The notes beneath the pieces were generated by a model. The model did not search any database, was not told the origin of the DNA, and was given only the letters and a program-made list of their open reading frames with translations. DNA of 64,000 nucleotides, taken from Euphorbia lathyris. Lineage: Eukaryota; Streptophyta; Magnoliopsida; Malpighiales; Euphorbiaceae. Position 1 is the stretch's first letter, and the number at the start of each line of letters is the position of its first letter. Shown one piece after another: positions 32,329 through 45,373 of this stretch. The position numbers were made by a program, and so were the translations under genes. The stretch is from positions 23,748,531-23,812,530 of the forward strand of contig NC_088910.1 of assembly GCF_963576675.1 (NCBI RefSeq). The letters are read 5' to 3'.

Positions 32329-33138
32329 TTATCCTGATCCGTGGTAGACCTCACCGTTCAAGGAACAAGTCGAAGACTTCATCCGCTGAGAAGGATCTGG
32401 GTCACTTATCTTCCCAGCTTCGATGAGATCTTGGATTTCATGCTTCAACTTCATGCAAGTGCTTGTTTCGTGACCATATTTCTGGTGGAAGTGGCAATAG
32501 CCCCTGCGTTTGACTAATTCAGTGGTTGGACCTCCCGTGGCTGGTAGGGGATGAAGTATATCATGCATTTGTAGACCCTCCAACACTTCTAATAAGGGTT
32601 GAGTGAAAGTAGAGAATTCCCTTCCCTCCCTTCTATACTGAGTGGGCGACGGAGGGCGAACAACCCTGGTAATCTCATGTCCCCGATGGTGTGGATCTTG
32701 TTGTGTTCGTGAAATATGGTGTGAGACTACCCTTGGTGGAGTGAATATTTGTGGATTAACTTGTGACGCGAGCTGGAACATAGGTTTCTCCACAATAGCT
32801 TTTGGGATCTCTGCGACCAGTGACTCGCTCAGGACCTCCCTGACCAACCTTTTCAGCTCTATCTTGAATTCATCTGAAGCAAGGATATCGGGAAGAACTC
32901 GCTCGATTTCTGCTCTGAGATTGAAATCTCCTATCATCTCTTGGGAATTTTCAACCCCCTCATGCTTAGTATTCTCCGGATCATTAAGAGCACGTTTGAA
33001 CTCATCAGAAAAGATGTATTTGGCTAAAGCCCCTTGCACACGGCTCTCAAGATTGTGGTTTGAATTGCTGGACTGGGCCATGAGTTGGGTTTCTAACAAG
33101 GAAAGAGAAAGGATCGGTGAGTGGAGCTTTTTAGGCAT
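32329..33138 (-). CDS. Tat/Ogre gag-like ORF, partial (element E)
   Basis: A 269-residue frame. The real start may be the later Met of MAQSSNSNHN. The C-terminal part, YCHFHQKYGHETSTCMKL followed by KHEIQDLIEAGKI, is characteristic of Tat/Ogre gag, with Cys and His residues placed like a zinc-binding motif. The N-terminal half has an internal duplication (YIFSDEFKRAL and ILASDEFKIEL). The capsid domain expected in full-length gag is not seen. Nothing follows that resembles protease or polymerase. It could be a shortened but still translated gag. Confidence 0.7.
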   Translation of the reverse strand: MPKKLHSPILSLSLLETQLMAQSSNSNHNLESRVQGALAKYIFSDEFKRALNDPENTKHEGVENSQEMIGDFNLRAEIERVLPDILASDEFKIELKRLVREVLSESLVAEIPKAIVEKPMFQLASQVNPQIFTPPRVVSHHISRTQQDPHHRGHEITRVVRPPSPTQYRREGREFSTFTQPLLEVLEGLQMHDILHPLPATGGPTTELVKRRGYCHFHQKYGHETSTCMKLKHEIQDLIEAGKISDPDPSQRMKSSTCSLNGEVYHGSG

Positions 33139-36100
33139 TATGAATTTTGATGCTGCACGTGCGATGCGAATGCTAAAGCTATCTACTTGTGCCTCCTATA
33201 GATGGATGTATGATTTATGCATGATTCGTGGTCTGCGCTTTATTTCTTACAACATAAACACGATTTGACTGGAGCTAAACCCCTTCTTCTTTTTTCTTTT
33301 CTTTTTTTTTTTTTTTTTTTTTACCAGAGCCGTCGGCAGTACTTTGGTCGTTTGTGCTAACTTACCTGTTTGGAAGTGCCGATGCCTAAAACCATTTCAA
33401 CTGTTATACACACATTAGTACGAACCCTACAAGTTCACCTTGCAATGCTTTATAAGATGTACAATGTTGAATGACGCTTGACATGACTGACACTTGTGAG
33501 ATTGAGACGACCCTCATGATGAGTAAAGTTCCCTAGGACGCTAGGTATTGGAGGGGTAGCGACATGAGTGGTGGGAATGACATACTTGGTACATTGATAC
33601 GACTCACGATCTAAAAAGAACAACCTAAGTGACCATGCATGAGGTGTATATGAGGGATTGCCATCCTTGGTGGCAATGACGTACTTCGAAGATAGGCGGT
33701 GTTATACGGACTGATGTGACGCTCATGGTATGTCCGAGACTCAAACAGACCATGATGGAGGCATGCGGGGCATTTGTCCATAGTTTACTTGGTATCGATA
33801 CTGATAACAGGGAACCGTCTTTCTGGGAAACACAAGTTTCCTGAAACAGACCGACGTAGAGGGCGTGTCCTAAACTAGAAGCAAGCGGGATGAGACCACC
33901 GCATGTGGGGTGTGGGTCAATGGTTAGTTTAAACCCAAGACACAAATGCGTAGACGTACCAACGGAACCTTGGCGGGCTATGCAGAAAGTGGTAACACAC
34001 GGGGCGTGCCTCAAATAGGTTAAGGCATAAGGAGGACGCGAGTGACATACGTGATGTGTGCCAATTGTCAGCTTCTCTTGGAAAGCAACTTTGCAATGAC
34101 GGGTATTATTTGACGGGATAATGCACATGGAATACCTGATACTCAAGGTTCGAATAGGATGCATATGTCAACATCGAGGCATGTGCCAATTATTAATTCC
34201 TACTCGACTCACTAGTGCTTGGGCAGAGTGGTTCGAAACGTGGTGCATTTAGGAAATGCGGTGACGTACGTTGTATGCCTTAGAGGTAGCCAAACGGCCG
34301 GATGGGAGTCCCACTTAATGTGCCCGCACGATTGACTTATACGCAACTGACGAACGATGTGATGGCTTGATTTTGGGATTTCGACCATCGTGGGGGAAAT
34401 CCAACATGCTAGGTACGAGACACGAATAGGGTATGCATACGACACACGTATTATCTGACCAACTCTGGGTATAGATGAAGCACAGAGATGACTCGAGAGG
34501 TACCTTCTAACAACATTGGAAGTGTCAGCTACACACGATACCGACACGCATGGTGCAGTCTAAGGATTAACTTAAGCTAGAGACCCCAAATACCTCGATG
34601 AATTTGCGGACATCAGTGCGTCCGGTAGAATGAGAGGTGTCCTAATCCGATCGAGGTATCAACGAGACGGAAATGAAGACTTACCTGGTACGTGTCGAAG
34701 GTCAATTTGTTTCATAGCGCAAACCCAACGAAGATATGTTTTATGAGAATCACTAAAGATCTTACGCGGATATGTCTGACGTATTCGGTCCATCATTGAT
34801 AGTTGAGATACCAATGATGACACACAGGGTGGACATCCATAGTTCGACGGGAACCTATTACTATGAACAACTCGAGGAGCAACGAGGACGCGAACCAAGA
34901 CCTTCGAGGTAAGTGCCAAATGTTGGACTTAGCCGCGGTATGAACAACTCGATACTACTGATACGAGTGAGACTCAAATAGCGACACATAGGGCATATGT
35001 CTCAGACTCGTGAATAAGGCAATTCGGAGTTTGGGGGCGCATGGACAGCGGTACCAATGATGTAGGGAGAGCGTGTCGAGGATTTGACAATAGAAACAAA
35101 CCGATGTTTGAGACGTACTCTAGATATGAGTGACAATTTACAGGGCGTACGTCAAGAGTTTGATAGGAACCTCATGACATGAACGACTCAGTGTGTCAAG
35201 GTATGGGCGGGATGCCCGAGATGTCCCATAGGGTACGTGCCTAAGGGTGTGACTTGGACTCGATGACATGAATCACTCTATATGACAGGTACGGGCCAAA
35301 AGTTCAACTTGAACTTGTCGATACAAATGACTCGACATTGGGGGTGTAAGCAAGATGCACGTGATGACATATATGAACTTGCCCCAGATTCGACTGGAAC
35401 TCAATGACATGAGTGACTCGACATTTGACATGCGAACAAGACGTACCGAACCGCGTATGTGGGTGTGTGCCACAAGCTTAACCCTGACTGGATGGTATAA
35501 ACGACTCAGTTTTCGACATGTGAGTAAGGTGCGAGGGATGACCTACAGAACGCGCATCAAAGGTCGGTCCAGAATTGGATAGCCTAATGACATACTCGTG
35601 GGCTACAAATATTGACAAGGCGACATGTGGGGCACATTTTGACAAGGCCCAACGTATAACTAAAGTGCAAGTGGTGACATAAGGGATACGCACCGAAAGC
35701 TGATACGTGTTCGAAGGACTAGTGTCACATGTTTGGAATACTGATGTGTTACGATATATGATGACACACCTGGTATGTCTCATATCGATTTTCCCATTTT
35801 TGAAGATGCGACAGTGTGTCTCAAGAAGGCCAAGGATGCGCGGGTTACCTTAGTACAATGACGTGTCGATATACAAAGTACGGTCGAGAGTACCAATGGG
35901 GGCATGAGGATGACCTACTAGCTAAGAGTTTAGTGCAATGACGCATGGATTTATTAGATGTGACGAGGTGCCATATAAGGTGCCAGTTAAAACGCGGATG
36001 TGACACCATGACTTCGTGTGAAGCGTGCGTCAGAGGGTTAATGCGAACCTGGGGTCCGGACAGTGGGATGGTGTAAATACGAGGGGACACTATGATGACC

Positions 36101-38250
36101 CACATGGCGCACCTAAAGGTACAAATGGGAAGCGTGGACAACATACCAGTCAAGGGTTCGTTTCGAAGCTTAGGGTATTGCCCATAATTTTGGAAATACG
36201 GAGGTGCTACGTATGGACTACCTCCCCAGATGCGAATGATGACAGGTAAACGAGATTCATGTGAAACAGTTCACTCGACCCTAAGGTTTTGATCTTACAA
36301 CCACGTAATTTTGGAGTATAGGTGCACGGCGCACCGACACGCGTGGTATGCCTTAGTGTGCGAAGGTCATGATGGCAACCTACGAGGTGAGGGGCATGAA
36401 TAATACAACAACATATATTTGGAATCACTTAGGCATTATGTATAGCGTGGCGGCATCCGTGGGTATGTCTTGAGATACGAAAGGGAGGTGACGACGACCC
36501 GTGAGATTATGGTTCTATTTGAGATCAAGGTACCAGTCATAATCTTGAGATGTGTTGGCTAAGGCGTAGCGACATACATGGTATGTCTTGTGGCGTAAGT
36601 AGGACGTGTGTGAGACATGTGACGAATGGTTAATTCGAGTCTCGGGGGGAACCGATGCCATGACAATGTTTCTTTTTTTTTTTTTGAACTATCGATAAGT
36701 TGTAAGTGACGTGGTGACACACATAGTATGTCTCGAGTCGACCATGCGGAAAGTGAACGGAATTTTCCCCACGATGTGAATGTTAGGACAACAAGGTACG
36801 ACCACCAAGCAGTTTGGTATTGTTAACCATGACAGAGGGAGGCGGAGTACGTCACGACATATGGGATATGTCTCCGGATGACTTAAACACGATGGCGAAG
36901 GTGCGTGTGGCAGGTCACGATGTAGGCAGTATACCCCCTAATGATAAAGATATGTCCGACCCATCCCACGCAAAGTATAACCTGGCGAAGACGTAGAGAA
37001 CACCTCGGGGTCTAGAGGTAGACCACTTGACGGGTATGCAAGACCTGGTAAAGACGTGCGAGATTCATCATGACATACGGGGTACGTCTTTCATTAGGCA
37101 CCTAACAAGGTGAGAACTCAGGTTATGACATACGGGGTATGGCTCTACACTAGTGTACTTGATATGGAAGGAACATATACGGCCTATCACGATGTACGAC
37201 CTTGACAATTCCCGGATGTACACAATGCATGGGGGGCGCATCGAGTACACGTCCTGACTAGTGTATAGTTGACGTGATGAAGACGCATAGGACACTCCAC
37301 GATATGGAAGATGGGACGGGGTAAGGATGTCTGGGCTACGCCACAGCCCAAATGGTATGCCTTCCGTCTAACATACATAACATGGTGAACAAGCACCGGA
37401 TATGCCCTGATATATGGGGTATGCAACTCATGCCCCTTGCTTGGCGCAAGAAATGAGGCGAAGATGTACATGATGCGTTATGACACACATGGTACCCCTT
37501 CTGGCTGGTGTGTACTGACGTGGTAAAGACACAAGGGATGGATCATAATATATGAGGCACGACAGGGAAAGGACATGTGGTATACGTCATAGCATAATGG
37601 GTACACCCCTTGATCAATGTCTGAATGTTTACTAGAAAGTGCATGGGGGGTGCGTTACGTCCTCAGGGGTATGACAAAGTAAAGATGCAAGGAATACGTC
37701 ACCACATGACAGGTGGGACTCCTGACGGGTGGACGCGTGATGACACGACACAACAAGGACATAGGGGATACGTCACGAGAGAATAGTACGCCTCTTGACA
37801 GGGTAAGGACATATTGGAGGTGCCGTGACATACGGGGTATGCCAAAACAAGGGCGTATGGGATACGCCATGACATAAGGGTTGTACCTTCCGACTAGTGC
37901 CTACGACACTGAAGAAACATACGAGGTACACCACCATGCATAAGGTATGCTAAGGCAAAGACGCATAGGATACGTCACGACATAATGGACATGCCTCCTA
38001 GTTGGCATACAAACAACATGGTGAAGACGCGTGAGACGTGCTAAGGACGCATAGGATGCATCCCAACACCTAGGTATGACGAGGCAAAGACGTATAGGAT
38101 ACGTCACGACATAACTAGTATGCCTCCAGAATGACACGCGACGTTGGGGTCGACTCTTTCTCACATTCCTAATAAATACGTCCTAAGTCTACGAAACCTA
38201 GAATGGCTGCACGCAATTTGGTTAGCATGCAACGCTCTATATGGTATGAT
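33139..38250 (-). repeat. decayed repeat region upstream of E gag
   Basis: Variants of a 17-bp inverted repeat GACATAC-GGG-GTATGTC recur every roughly 50-150 bp, clearest near 37070-38120 and vaguer towards 33500. On the element's sense (minus) strand the repeats often read as peptides like HTSYVVTYPIRLC and HVHYVVTYPMRLC in short frames broken by stops. A T-rich tract is at 33297-33322. Read as an old, divergent tandem array; whether it ever coded is open. Confidence 0.6.
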
Positions 38251-40222
38251 TGCAATGATTTGTTAAGCATAGAATGCATTATAACTTAAATTTGACTTGA
38301 CTGATGTACCACAAGATATAAATCTATACATACAAACTAATTAGCGAAAATCGTACATAATGCGTAAGTAGATCGCAATAAGAGAAAGAAAACGTTAGAT
38401 AACAATCACAATCATCACATCATCTCTCTTCCATCCTTATTTCTCCACACACTCGTTGGTCCAAGTCTCTTTCCTAGGATTTTGGTATGGGCTCAGATCG
38501 TGGTCCAGGGGACGCGTGATGCCGTCGATTATTGCAGAAAAGTAAATCATCCATCAGACAATACTGTTCGTTTTGACGCATCCACGTTTAGTGACTAAGA
38601 AATCGACCAAGTTGGATTGTTCTTTTAGAATAAATCATCTTTCGCATTAATTCGGGTTTTGACTCCCTTTGAGCGCATCTCAGTTTTTAGACATGATTCG
38701 AGTTATTCTTCTAGTTCAATTGTTCGTTATCGTCTACGATTCGTTCCCTTTCATTCACGTGGATTCGTGTCTCGATTTTTGGATTACAACGAGATCTTTT
38801 TGGATCTGTCGAGAGACGTAACCATGCGTTTGTTTAGTGATGGAATCACTTTTGGATTTTATCTTAGGGAACGAATTCATCGCGTAACGTGTTTGTTCTT
38901 AGCGTCGAGAATTCGTTTGCTCATTATACTACATGAAAAGACGGCGAGTCTTATTTGAGCGTACGGTAATCTTTCGGCTAACAACAATCCTTTATCCTTT
39001 CCAATCTACAGGATACGTCACCTTAGTGTGGTTACAGAAAATCAACATTTCGTTGAATCACGCGTTTATTCGAAGCGAGGATATCACCGTTTTCTTTCCT
39101 TTAAGCGCGAGTTTAAGCAAACCTGTATATCGGGCCATATTTCTTGCAGTTTTGGCAACGGTCGAAATGATCGAGTCGTTAGCCAAAACCCGCAGTCTCG
39201 TCCATATGGCGCAACTATATGGTTTGGCTTAATTCGGCTTCGAGATTTCAAACGGGGTATATAATCGTTCGAGACACGTATTCAACAGCATTGGTTTATT
39301 TTCTTTAACTACCCTTGGGATTGACATATATCGTAGACTCGGAATGATTTTTGGTCGTTTAGTTCATTTTTTCCTTTTCTTTTATTTTCTTAGTCACCTT
39401 TGCGGATACATCCATTTCTCTTAAGAACAACTCGAGGCGTAACGTGAAAGCTCGTCTTTTATTCAGAAGGGACGGGCTACTTGTGCGAAACTTTTCACGT
39501 TACGATAGGGTCATTCGAGACAGAAATGTTCTTTGTTTTCGTTTCGTCATGATTTCGTTTTATCCCAATTTATTTAAAGAATGTGAATAACGGCTACCGT
39601 TAATATAGTCTTTTGTATCGACATATAATTATCCTCAACAACAAACCGATTCATACTAATACGTGCTTACATCATAACGCATTTCCTGAACATGTGCCTT
39701 CGTCGGGACACCGAAAGGGACAAGGCGGGTCGCACATGTTCATTCATACGAGATGACTAAGTCGTCTTTAGTTCAAATCGTTTCAATGTTTTAGGGTAAT
39801 TAGTATGTCGATTCATGAGCATATATTAACGCATCGTCTCATTTTCTTTACATATTTTAGGATTTAGACACGTATCATGGCGGTTTGAAAACACGAACTG
39901 ATTCATTTATCACATCAAAAATAGTAACGGGTAATCCTATGGAAACTTCTAAGGCTACTATATGCTGACACGGCTGACCGTGGGACCTCACAGGACCGCA
40001 CAGATTCGCCCCTAACGAATGGATGGGGACCCTCTGGCGCCTTACTGTAAGGGGGAACTTACGCTATCCTCTTTCGAGCGACGAATGGACTCTCGCTAGA
40101 GGTTTCGCGGAAATTACCCAAAGGGTTTGCAATAATGCACATGTATGCATACGAAAAGAAGTAAAACGATCCGTCCCCGTTAAGGGCTTAGTGCATGCCT
40201 TCCGGAATCAAATTTCTCGCTT
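38251..40222 (-). other. 5' leader of element E
   Basis: About 2 kb of gene-free sequence between the primer site and the decayed repeats. Short frames on the plus strand have no recognisable content. Confidence 0.6.
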
Positions 40223-40239
40223 CCCCAGCAGAGTCACCA
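40223..40239 (-). other. primer-binding site of element E (Tat/Ogre type)
   Basis: Minus-strand TGGTGACTCTGCTGGGG, two bases from the LTR end. This matches the primer sites of Tat/Ogre elements, usually attributed to tRNA-Arg. It sets the element's orientation. Confidence 0.85.
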
Positions 40240-40241
40240 CT

Positions 40242-43200
40242 TGTTAGACGAGGTGCCGCGGCCTAATCTCCTGGGAGGACCGGGGGGTGGACAACCTCAT
40301 GGCGACGTAAGCGGTGATTGGCGCCGAAAGCAACCAATCGTGGAATCAAGCTGCTCGGCAGGACCGGAGCTCGGAGATATGGAAGAGTCGCCACCCACGA
40401 ATGGGAAAATAAACACCGATCCCTTGCGGGAGACCGGTGTGGGTTCGGGAAACTTAGGTACGAGCCGAGAAGGTTAGCTCCTTTCCGGAGAAAGGCTACT
40501 AGGCACCCCGACATCGCCCGGTTATGAACCACCGGCCTCCTACTCAGCATGTTAGGCGATAACGGACTAATCGTATACTTCTTTAAGTTTAAAATTCATT
40601 TGAAACCCTTTTCTTTCTCTTTTTAGAAACCGTTTTGAGCATATGATATTGAAAAGCCACATCAGTAAAGAATCACCCATTTATGTTTATACATACACAG
40701 AGAGGGGGGAAGAAAGAAGTGATTTATTTACAACCGTATTAAACGTTATGTTGTGTGTTTATTCTACTCTAACTTATTTCCCCAAAGCGGATTTTTTTAC
40801 ATGGTTCGCACCTTAATCGCCGTTGGAACGATTAGGGTGCGTTTTGAAACCCCGTTTGATGAAGTTTACCCGAATCGCCGTTGGAACGGCTCGAGTATTT
40901 GAAAACGTTTGAGATGAAAACCTTTTAATGAGAAAACATGGTTAAACATACAAGTCAATTTTATTTTGTACAAATTCTTTAAGAAAATGATTCAAAAATT
41001 CTATTATTCATGAAGAAAACGATTTTATTTACAATGTTCGCTTAATCCGTCGTTGGAACGGACTAAGGTTTTAAAACGTGGTGTTTTGAGAAACGATTTG
41101 AAATGTTAACAAGAATGACTCTATTTATTTACATTAGAAATCTAAAAAACTCATTAATTTAAATAGTTCAATTGAAAACTCTCTTTTTGTGATTTATTTT
41201 CCCCTTTTATTTAATGTACTCTTTACCCATTGTAATTACAATAATAACCACATTTAAGCCCAAAATTAATTTTTCAAAGTGAAGCCCATTAGAAACATGG
41301 ACTCATAAATGGCCAAAAGAGATAAAGAAAATAATATAGATATATATTTACACATTTTAGCCCAAAAGACATAAAATAAGAGTAAAAGAAAGTATACTAT
41401 CTAATACATATATAAGAAAGAGTAATGAAAATAACATATTTATACTTTAAATATATGAAAATAGTAGATGAAATTCATAAATAAGAAAATAGCATTTATC
41501 ACTCAAAATAACTCTATTTATCAATAATTAACATAACCCAAATATACTCCGAAACTATATATATATACATAACAAATATAATCTTAATGTCAAAAAGACT
41601 ATATGTTTATCCCCTAATATCTACTAATTGTCTCACAAAATACCCAAGTAAATAACGTTTAAAATAGATTTTAATGTGACTTAAACAAATAATAATAAAA
41701 AAGGAGAAAATAATACATACATATATAAAAATAAAATGGAACACCACTCTTCTAAAATAATTATATATATTAAAATTCTAAAACAATTTGAAAATCATAT
41801 ATTACATAATTATATATATATATATACTAAGGATTAAAAGTCTAAAAGTTAAGAAAAGGGGACCGAAATGGCATTTTTTACATTTTGGCAGATTTACCGA
41901 CGGAAAATCCGTCGGTAAACAGCCTTTAGTGACAGAATTGGCAAATTACAGCAGCACTCCAACATTTTCCAGATTTGTTCAAAAGCATTAAATTAAATCT
42001 AATTCAATCGTTTTGGACTTCCGAATTACCAAAGATGGATCATAGTCGAAAACGGAAGTTCCTAAAACGATGTTTTTGTTTTAAAACGTTATTTGGAAAC
42101 CTCTTTCAAATAAAAAAACTTATAATTACAACATTTTCGATACCCGAACTACCTTTTTATCGGATCACGGTTCGTATTGGGATATCCAAAACGTGGTTTT
42201 TATTTTAAAACAAAACCGAATTTTATTTAACACGAAACGGAAATTAAATAAATACGCTAACTAAATAAAACGTGACAAAATAAATAAATGATAAAAGGAA
42301 TAAAAACTATTGCATAAAAAATAAATAGAAGGAGAGAAATAAATTAAATAAAATAAAGAGTCTAGTCCTCGGATAATACCTTTGATTCGGTATCTGACAG
42401 TCGAAGCCGATTGATTCCACGAACCGCGAGCTCCCGATTTTAATAAAAATTTAGTAAAAAATTGAACTTAGGAAATTTGGAATTTTTGAGAAAAAAAAAT
42501 ATTTTTCTCAAAAAAATCCACTCTCTCTCTCTCTAAAAATGTTTAGAGTGAGAAAGTTTTTCCCCCAAAAAAGGCCCCCTCTTTACCTTGGGATCTGTGC
42601 CCTTATATAGGGAAACGGATCCCGGAACAATGGGCGACGCCCAAAAGCGTCGCCCATTGTGGTTGGGCGGCCGCCCAACCTAGTGTTGGGCTACCGCCCA
42701 ACCTTGTTGGGCGGCCGCCCAACGGCGTTGGGCGAGCGCCCAACGCGAGGTTGGGCGGCCGCACCCAACCCTCGTCGGGCGTCCGCCCGACGCGTTGGGC
42801 GTTCGTTCGACGTGGTTGGGTGCCCGCCCGGCGACCCTCGGAGCGTGCCCCGCGCCGTCGGACGCGTGCACACCGTGGCCGCCGAGCGCGTGTTCCGCGT
42901 AGCCAGACGCTCGCACGTCGCGGCCGCCGAACGCGCGCCTCGCGCTGCCAGGCACGTGTGCTCAACGGCCCACGAGGGCGCGCACCGCTAGCGGTCCCAG
43001 GCATTGCTCGGACGTCGAGAGCGTGCCACTCGCGGTGCGTCCGACGGACGCCGCGCACACGTCTCGAGCCGTCAAGCGGGCGTTCGACCATCGTCGTCCG
43101 CGTGCGGGATGCCGTTGCGTGCCCGCGCCGTGCCGTTAATTTTCCTCCGCTTATTATTCTTTATATATTTTTCAAAACTTCCGGAATCAATCGCTTCGAC

Positions 43201-43248
43201 CGTCTTGTTTCAGGTTTTCGTCACAGGTCCTCCGACTCGGTGTCTACA
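40242..43248 (-). repeat. element E 5' LTR
   Basis: 3007 bp, near-identical to the 3' LTR. Differences include array copy number, (TA)n length and scattered substitutions. TATA box at 42602-42609, palindrome array at 42628-42832. Confidence 0.95.
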
Positions 43249-43462
43249 ACTGTCCCTTTTGAAAGGAATATCAGCCCGACTTACAATCAACGAAGAGGTT
43301 TGCAAGGACTTGAGCAACCAATTGGCTCAAATAAACCATGAGATGCAAGAGCAATCCCGAGATGCTCTCCCAAGCATAAAGGAAAACATAGAAATCCCAC
43401 AAAGGGAATCAGCTCAAGCCATCTCTTTGAGGAATGACAAAAAGGTACGGGTTATTTGTTAA
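43249..43462 (+). pseudogene. gag: Athila gag remnant, C-terminal part (element B)
   Basis: Resumes the frame cut at 25661. Encodes a Leu/Gln-rich helix (LSNQLAQINHEMQEQ) equivalent to LSRQVAHLNRQQQE in D gag, then a short tail and stop at 43462. Confidence 0.8.
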
Positions 43463-45373
43463 GGAGTTCGAGTTCCTAACGCGAGTAGAAGCATACACCT
43501 AGGCGGGAATTCTATGTCGAGCTCACCGACTATAACGTAGCGCTTCTTGGGAGGCAACCCAAGTTTTAATAAAACTTTTCAGGTTTATTTTATTTAGATT
43601 ATACATTGATCTTTTAGTTTAGTCTTTTTAGTTTTCTTTTACGTTTTTTTAAAGTGTTCGTTAAAAAAAAAAAAAATTTTATCGCGTTGTTTTATTTTAA
43701 TCCCAAAAATTGTACACTCTATCCGAAGTTAAGGTTTCGTTATTTGTCCTTGAGGGCTGAAAATTGGCACCGCAAATCATCAAATTTTTGGCGATTACGA
43801 TAAAATCAGTAAGTTGTCTTCTCCACCCTAACTTTTTGCACTTGTACTTTATGGTTTGTGATGCAATGTTGGAACTTATTGCATATTTTTAGTGTGAGGA
43901 GGGGTAGACAAACTTACAAAAATTGTATAATTTTTAAATTTTTGTTGCGTCGTGTCTAGTTTAGTTTAGCGTTTTTGGGTTTTGTTTATGTTTTTGCATG
44001 TTTAGGACCTAAAACCGTGAACCTCCTTCGAATCGAAACTTCGTTATTTGTCATTGAGGACTGAGAACCGAATCTAAAATTGCATGACAACTAGTTTAGG
44101 TGTAGGACACAATCCTTGTATCTGTAAAAGCATGAGCTAAAGTTTGCATTTAGACCCTACTTTTGAAGAAATGTCAAAATCATTACTTAGGTAGATAACT
44201 TAAGAATTGAAGGCATGTGATATTAAACTTGAGTTTGGGGAGAACTAGTAAACACAAATTGAAACCTAAAGAATTGTGAGTTGAATTTGAGCCTAAGAGC
44301 GAACATCAAAAAGCTCTTTTTCTTGACATTTTTGTGTGAATGCTTTGACTTGTGGAAGATTACAGATTTTGCACCTAATACTGTGTTGAACCTACATGCA
44401 ATGATTTGAGATGATAAACGATGAATCAGCCTCATTAGAATTAACCATTTTCTTTACCTTATTTTTTCTTTTTCATCCACTCTAGGAAGCCCCTTTGAGC
44501 CTATATTTTTGTAGTTTGTAGAATTTTTCTTTCGTCCTAACCCTTATTTTTGCAAACTATCACTTAGTTTGTTACCTAACCCAAGTTTTTGCAAAGCTCA
44601 AATTGAGCCTTTGCTTTCCCCCAGCGCTTTTTCTTTGTTTATGGCATTATAGTAGCAAGCCAAAAGGCTAAGAAGTGAATGAGCATCACTATCCCAAAAA
44701 GAAAAAAAAAAGAGAAAAGGGAAAAAGAGAAAAACAGAAAAAGAAAAGGAAAGAAAAGAGACGAACAAAAAGGGGAGAACTTCATTCCCCAGTTCTTAAA
44801 ATAAAAAACGTCTCAAGAAAACATCCCAAAAAGAGAATAGTGAATAAATAAAAAGCTCAGTCACTTCATACTCGCTAAAGCCATTTTAACTTTGTTTTTC
44901 TAGCGCTAGAACTATTAACCCTTGTTGTACCTTTAACCCTCTAACCACATTACAACCCCAATCAGAGACTGTTTTTGATATCATCGGAGTCATATAGCAT
45001 AGTAGAGGAACTCGGATGAACGTGCAAAATCAACGTAATCCTAAGCAAGAACATAAGCCGAGAGTAAACACTTTAGCCACCAAAATTGTGTGAATGAGTG
45101 AACTACCTATGGTGAGGTGTTTTACTTAGCGATCCCCGCAAGCTCGTTTAATTGAACATGTGTCCTTTTGCTTAAAACTATGACCTATGATAATTGAAAT
45201 GCGGCTTTTGGATATCGTGTCTCTACTTTGTATTTCCGAATGCATGTAATTACAGATGCTCGAAATTGTGTCAAGCACCTAGTCAAACCGGGAGGTTTTC
45301 TAGCTTGCTTGTGATGGCGGGTTTAGTTTTTAGTTTACTTGGGAACAAGTAAAGTTTTAAGTGCGAGGAGGTT
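43463..45373 (+). other. element B 3' untranslated region
   Basis: Gene-free. The part from about 43800 matches the UTR of element C. It ends in the polypurine tract AAGTGCGAGGAGGTT (45359-45373). ORF1, present in C, is absent. Confidence 0.85.

Larger units (their letters stand above)
25662..43248 (-). mobile_element. element E: Tat/Ogre-like LTR element without pol
   Basis: 17.6 kb with 3.0-kb LTRs at 25662-28661 and 40242-43248. On the minus strand the LTR opens TGTAGACACCGAGTCGG and ends ...CGTCTAACA. The primer site lies next to the right LTR and the polypurine tract next to the left one, so the element reads right to left. Flanks are gctgt (25657-25661) and actgt (43249-43253), a 5-bp duplication with one change. 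Inside are a long leader, a decayed repeat region, a gag-like ORF, hairpins and two 39-bp arrays. No protease, RT, RNase H or integrase is visible. It interrupts the gag remnant of B. Confidence 0.92.

Noticed and set aside
38659..40247. Plus-strand frames in the E leader
   Set aside because: Short, antisense to the element, with no recognisable domain.
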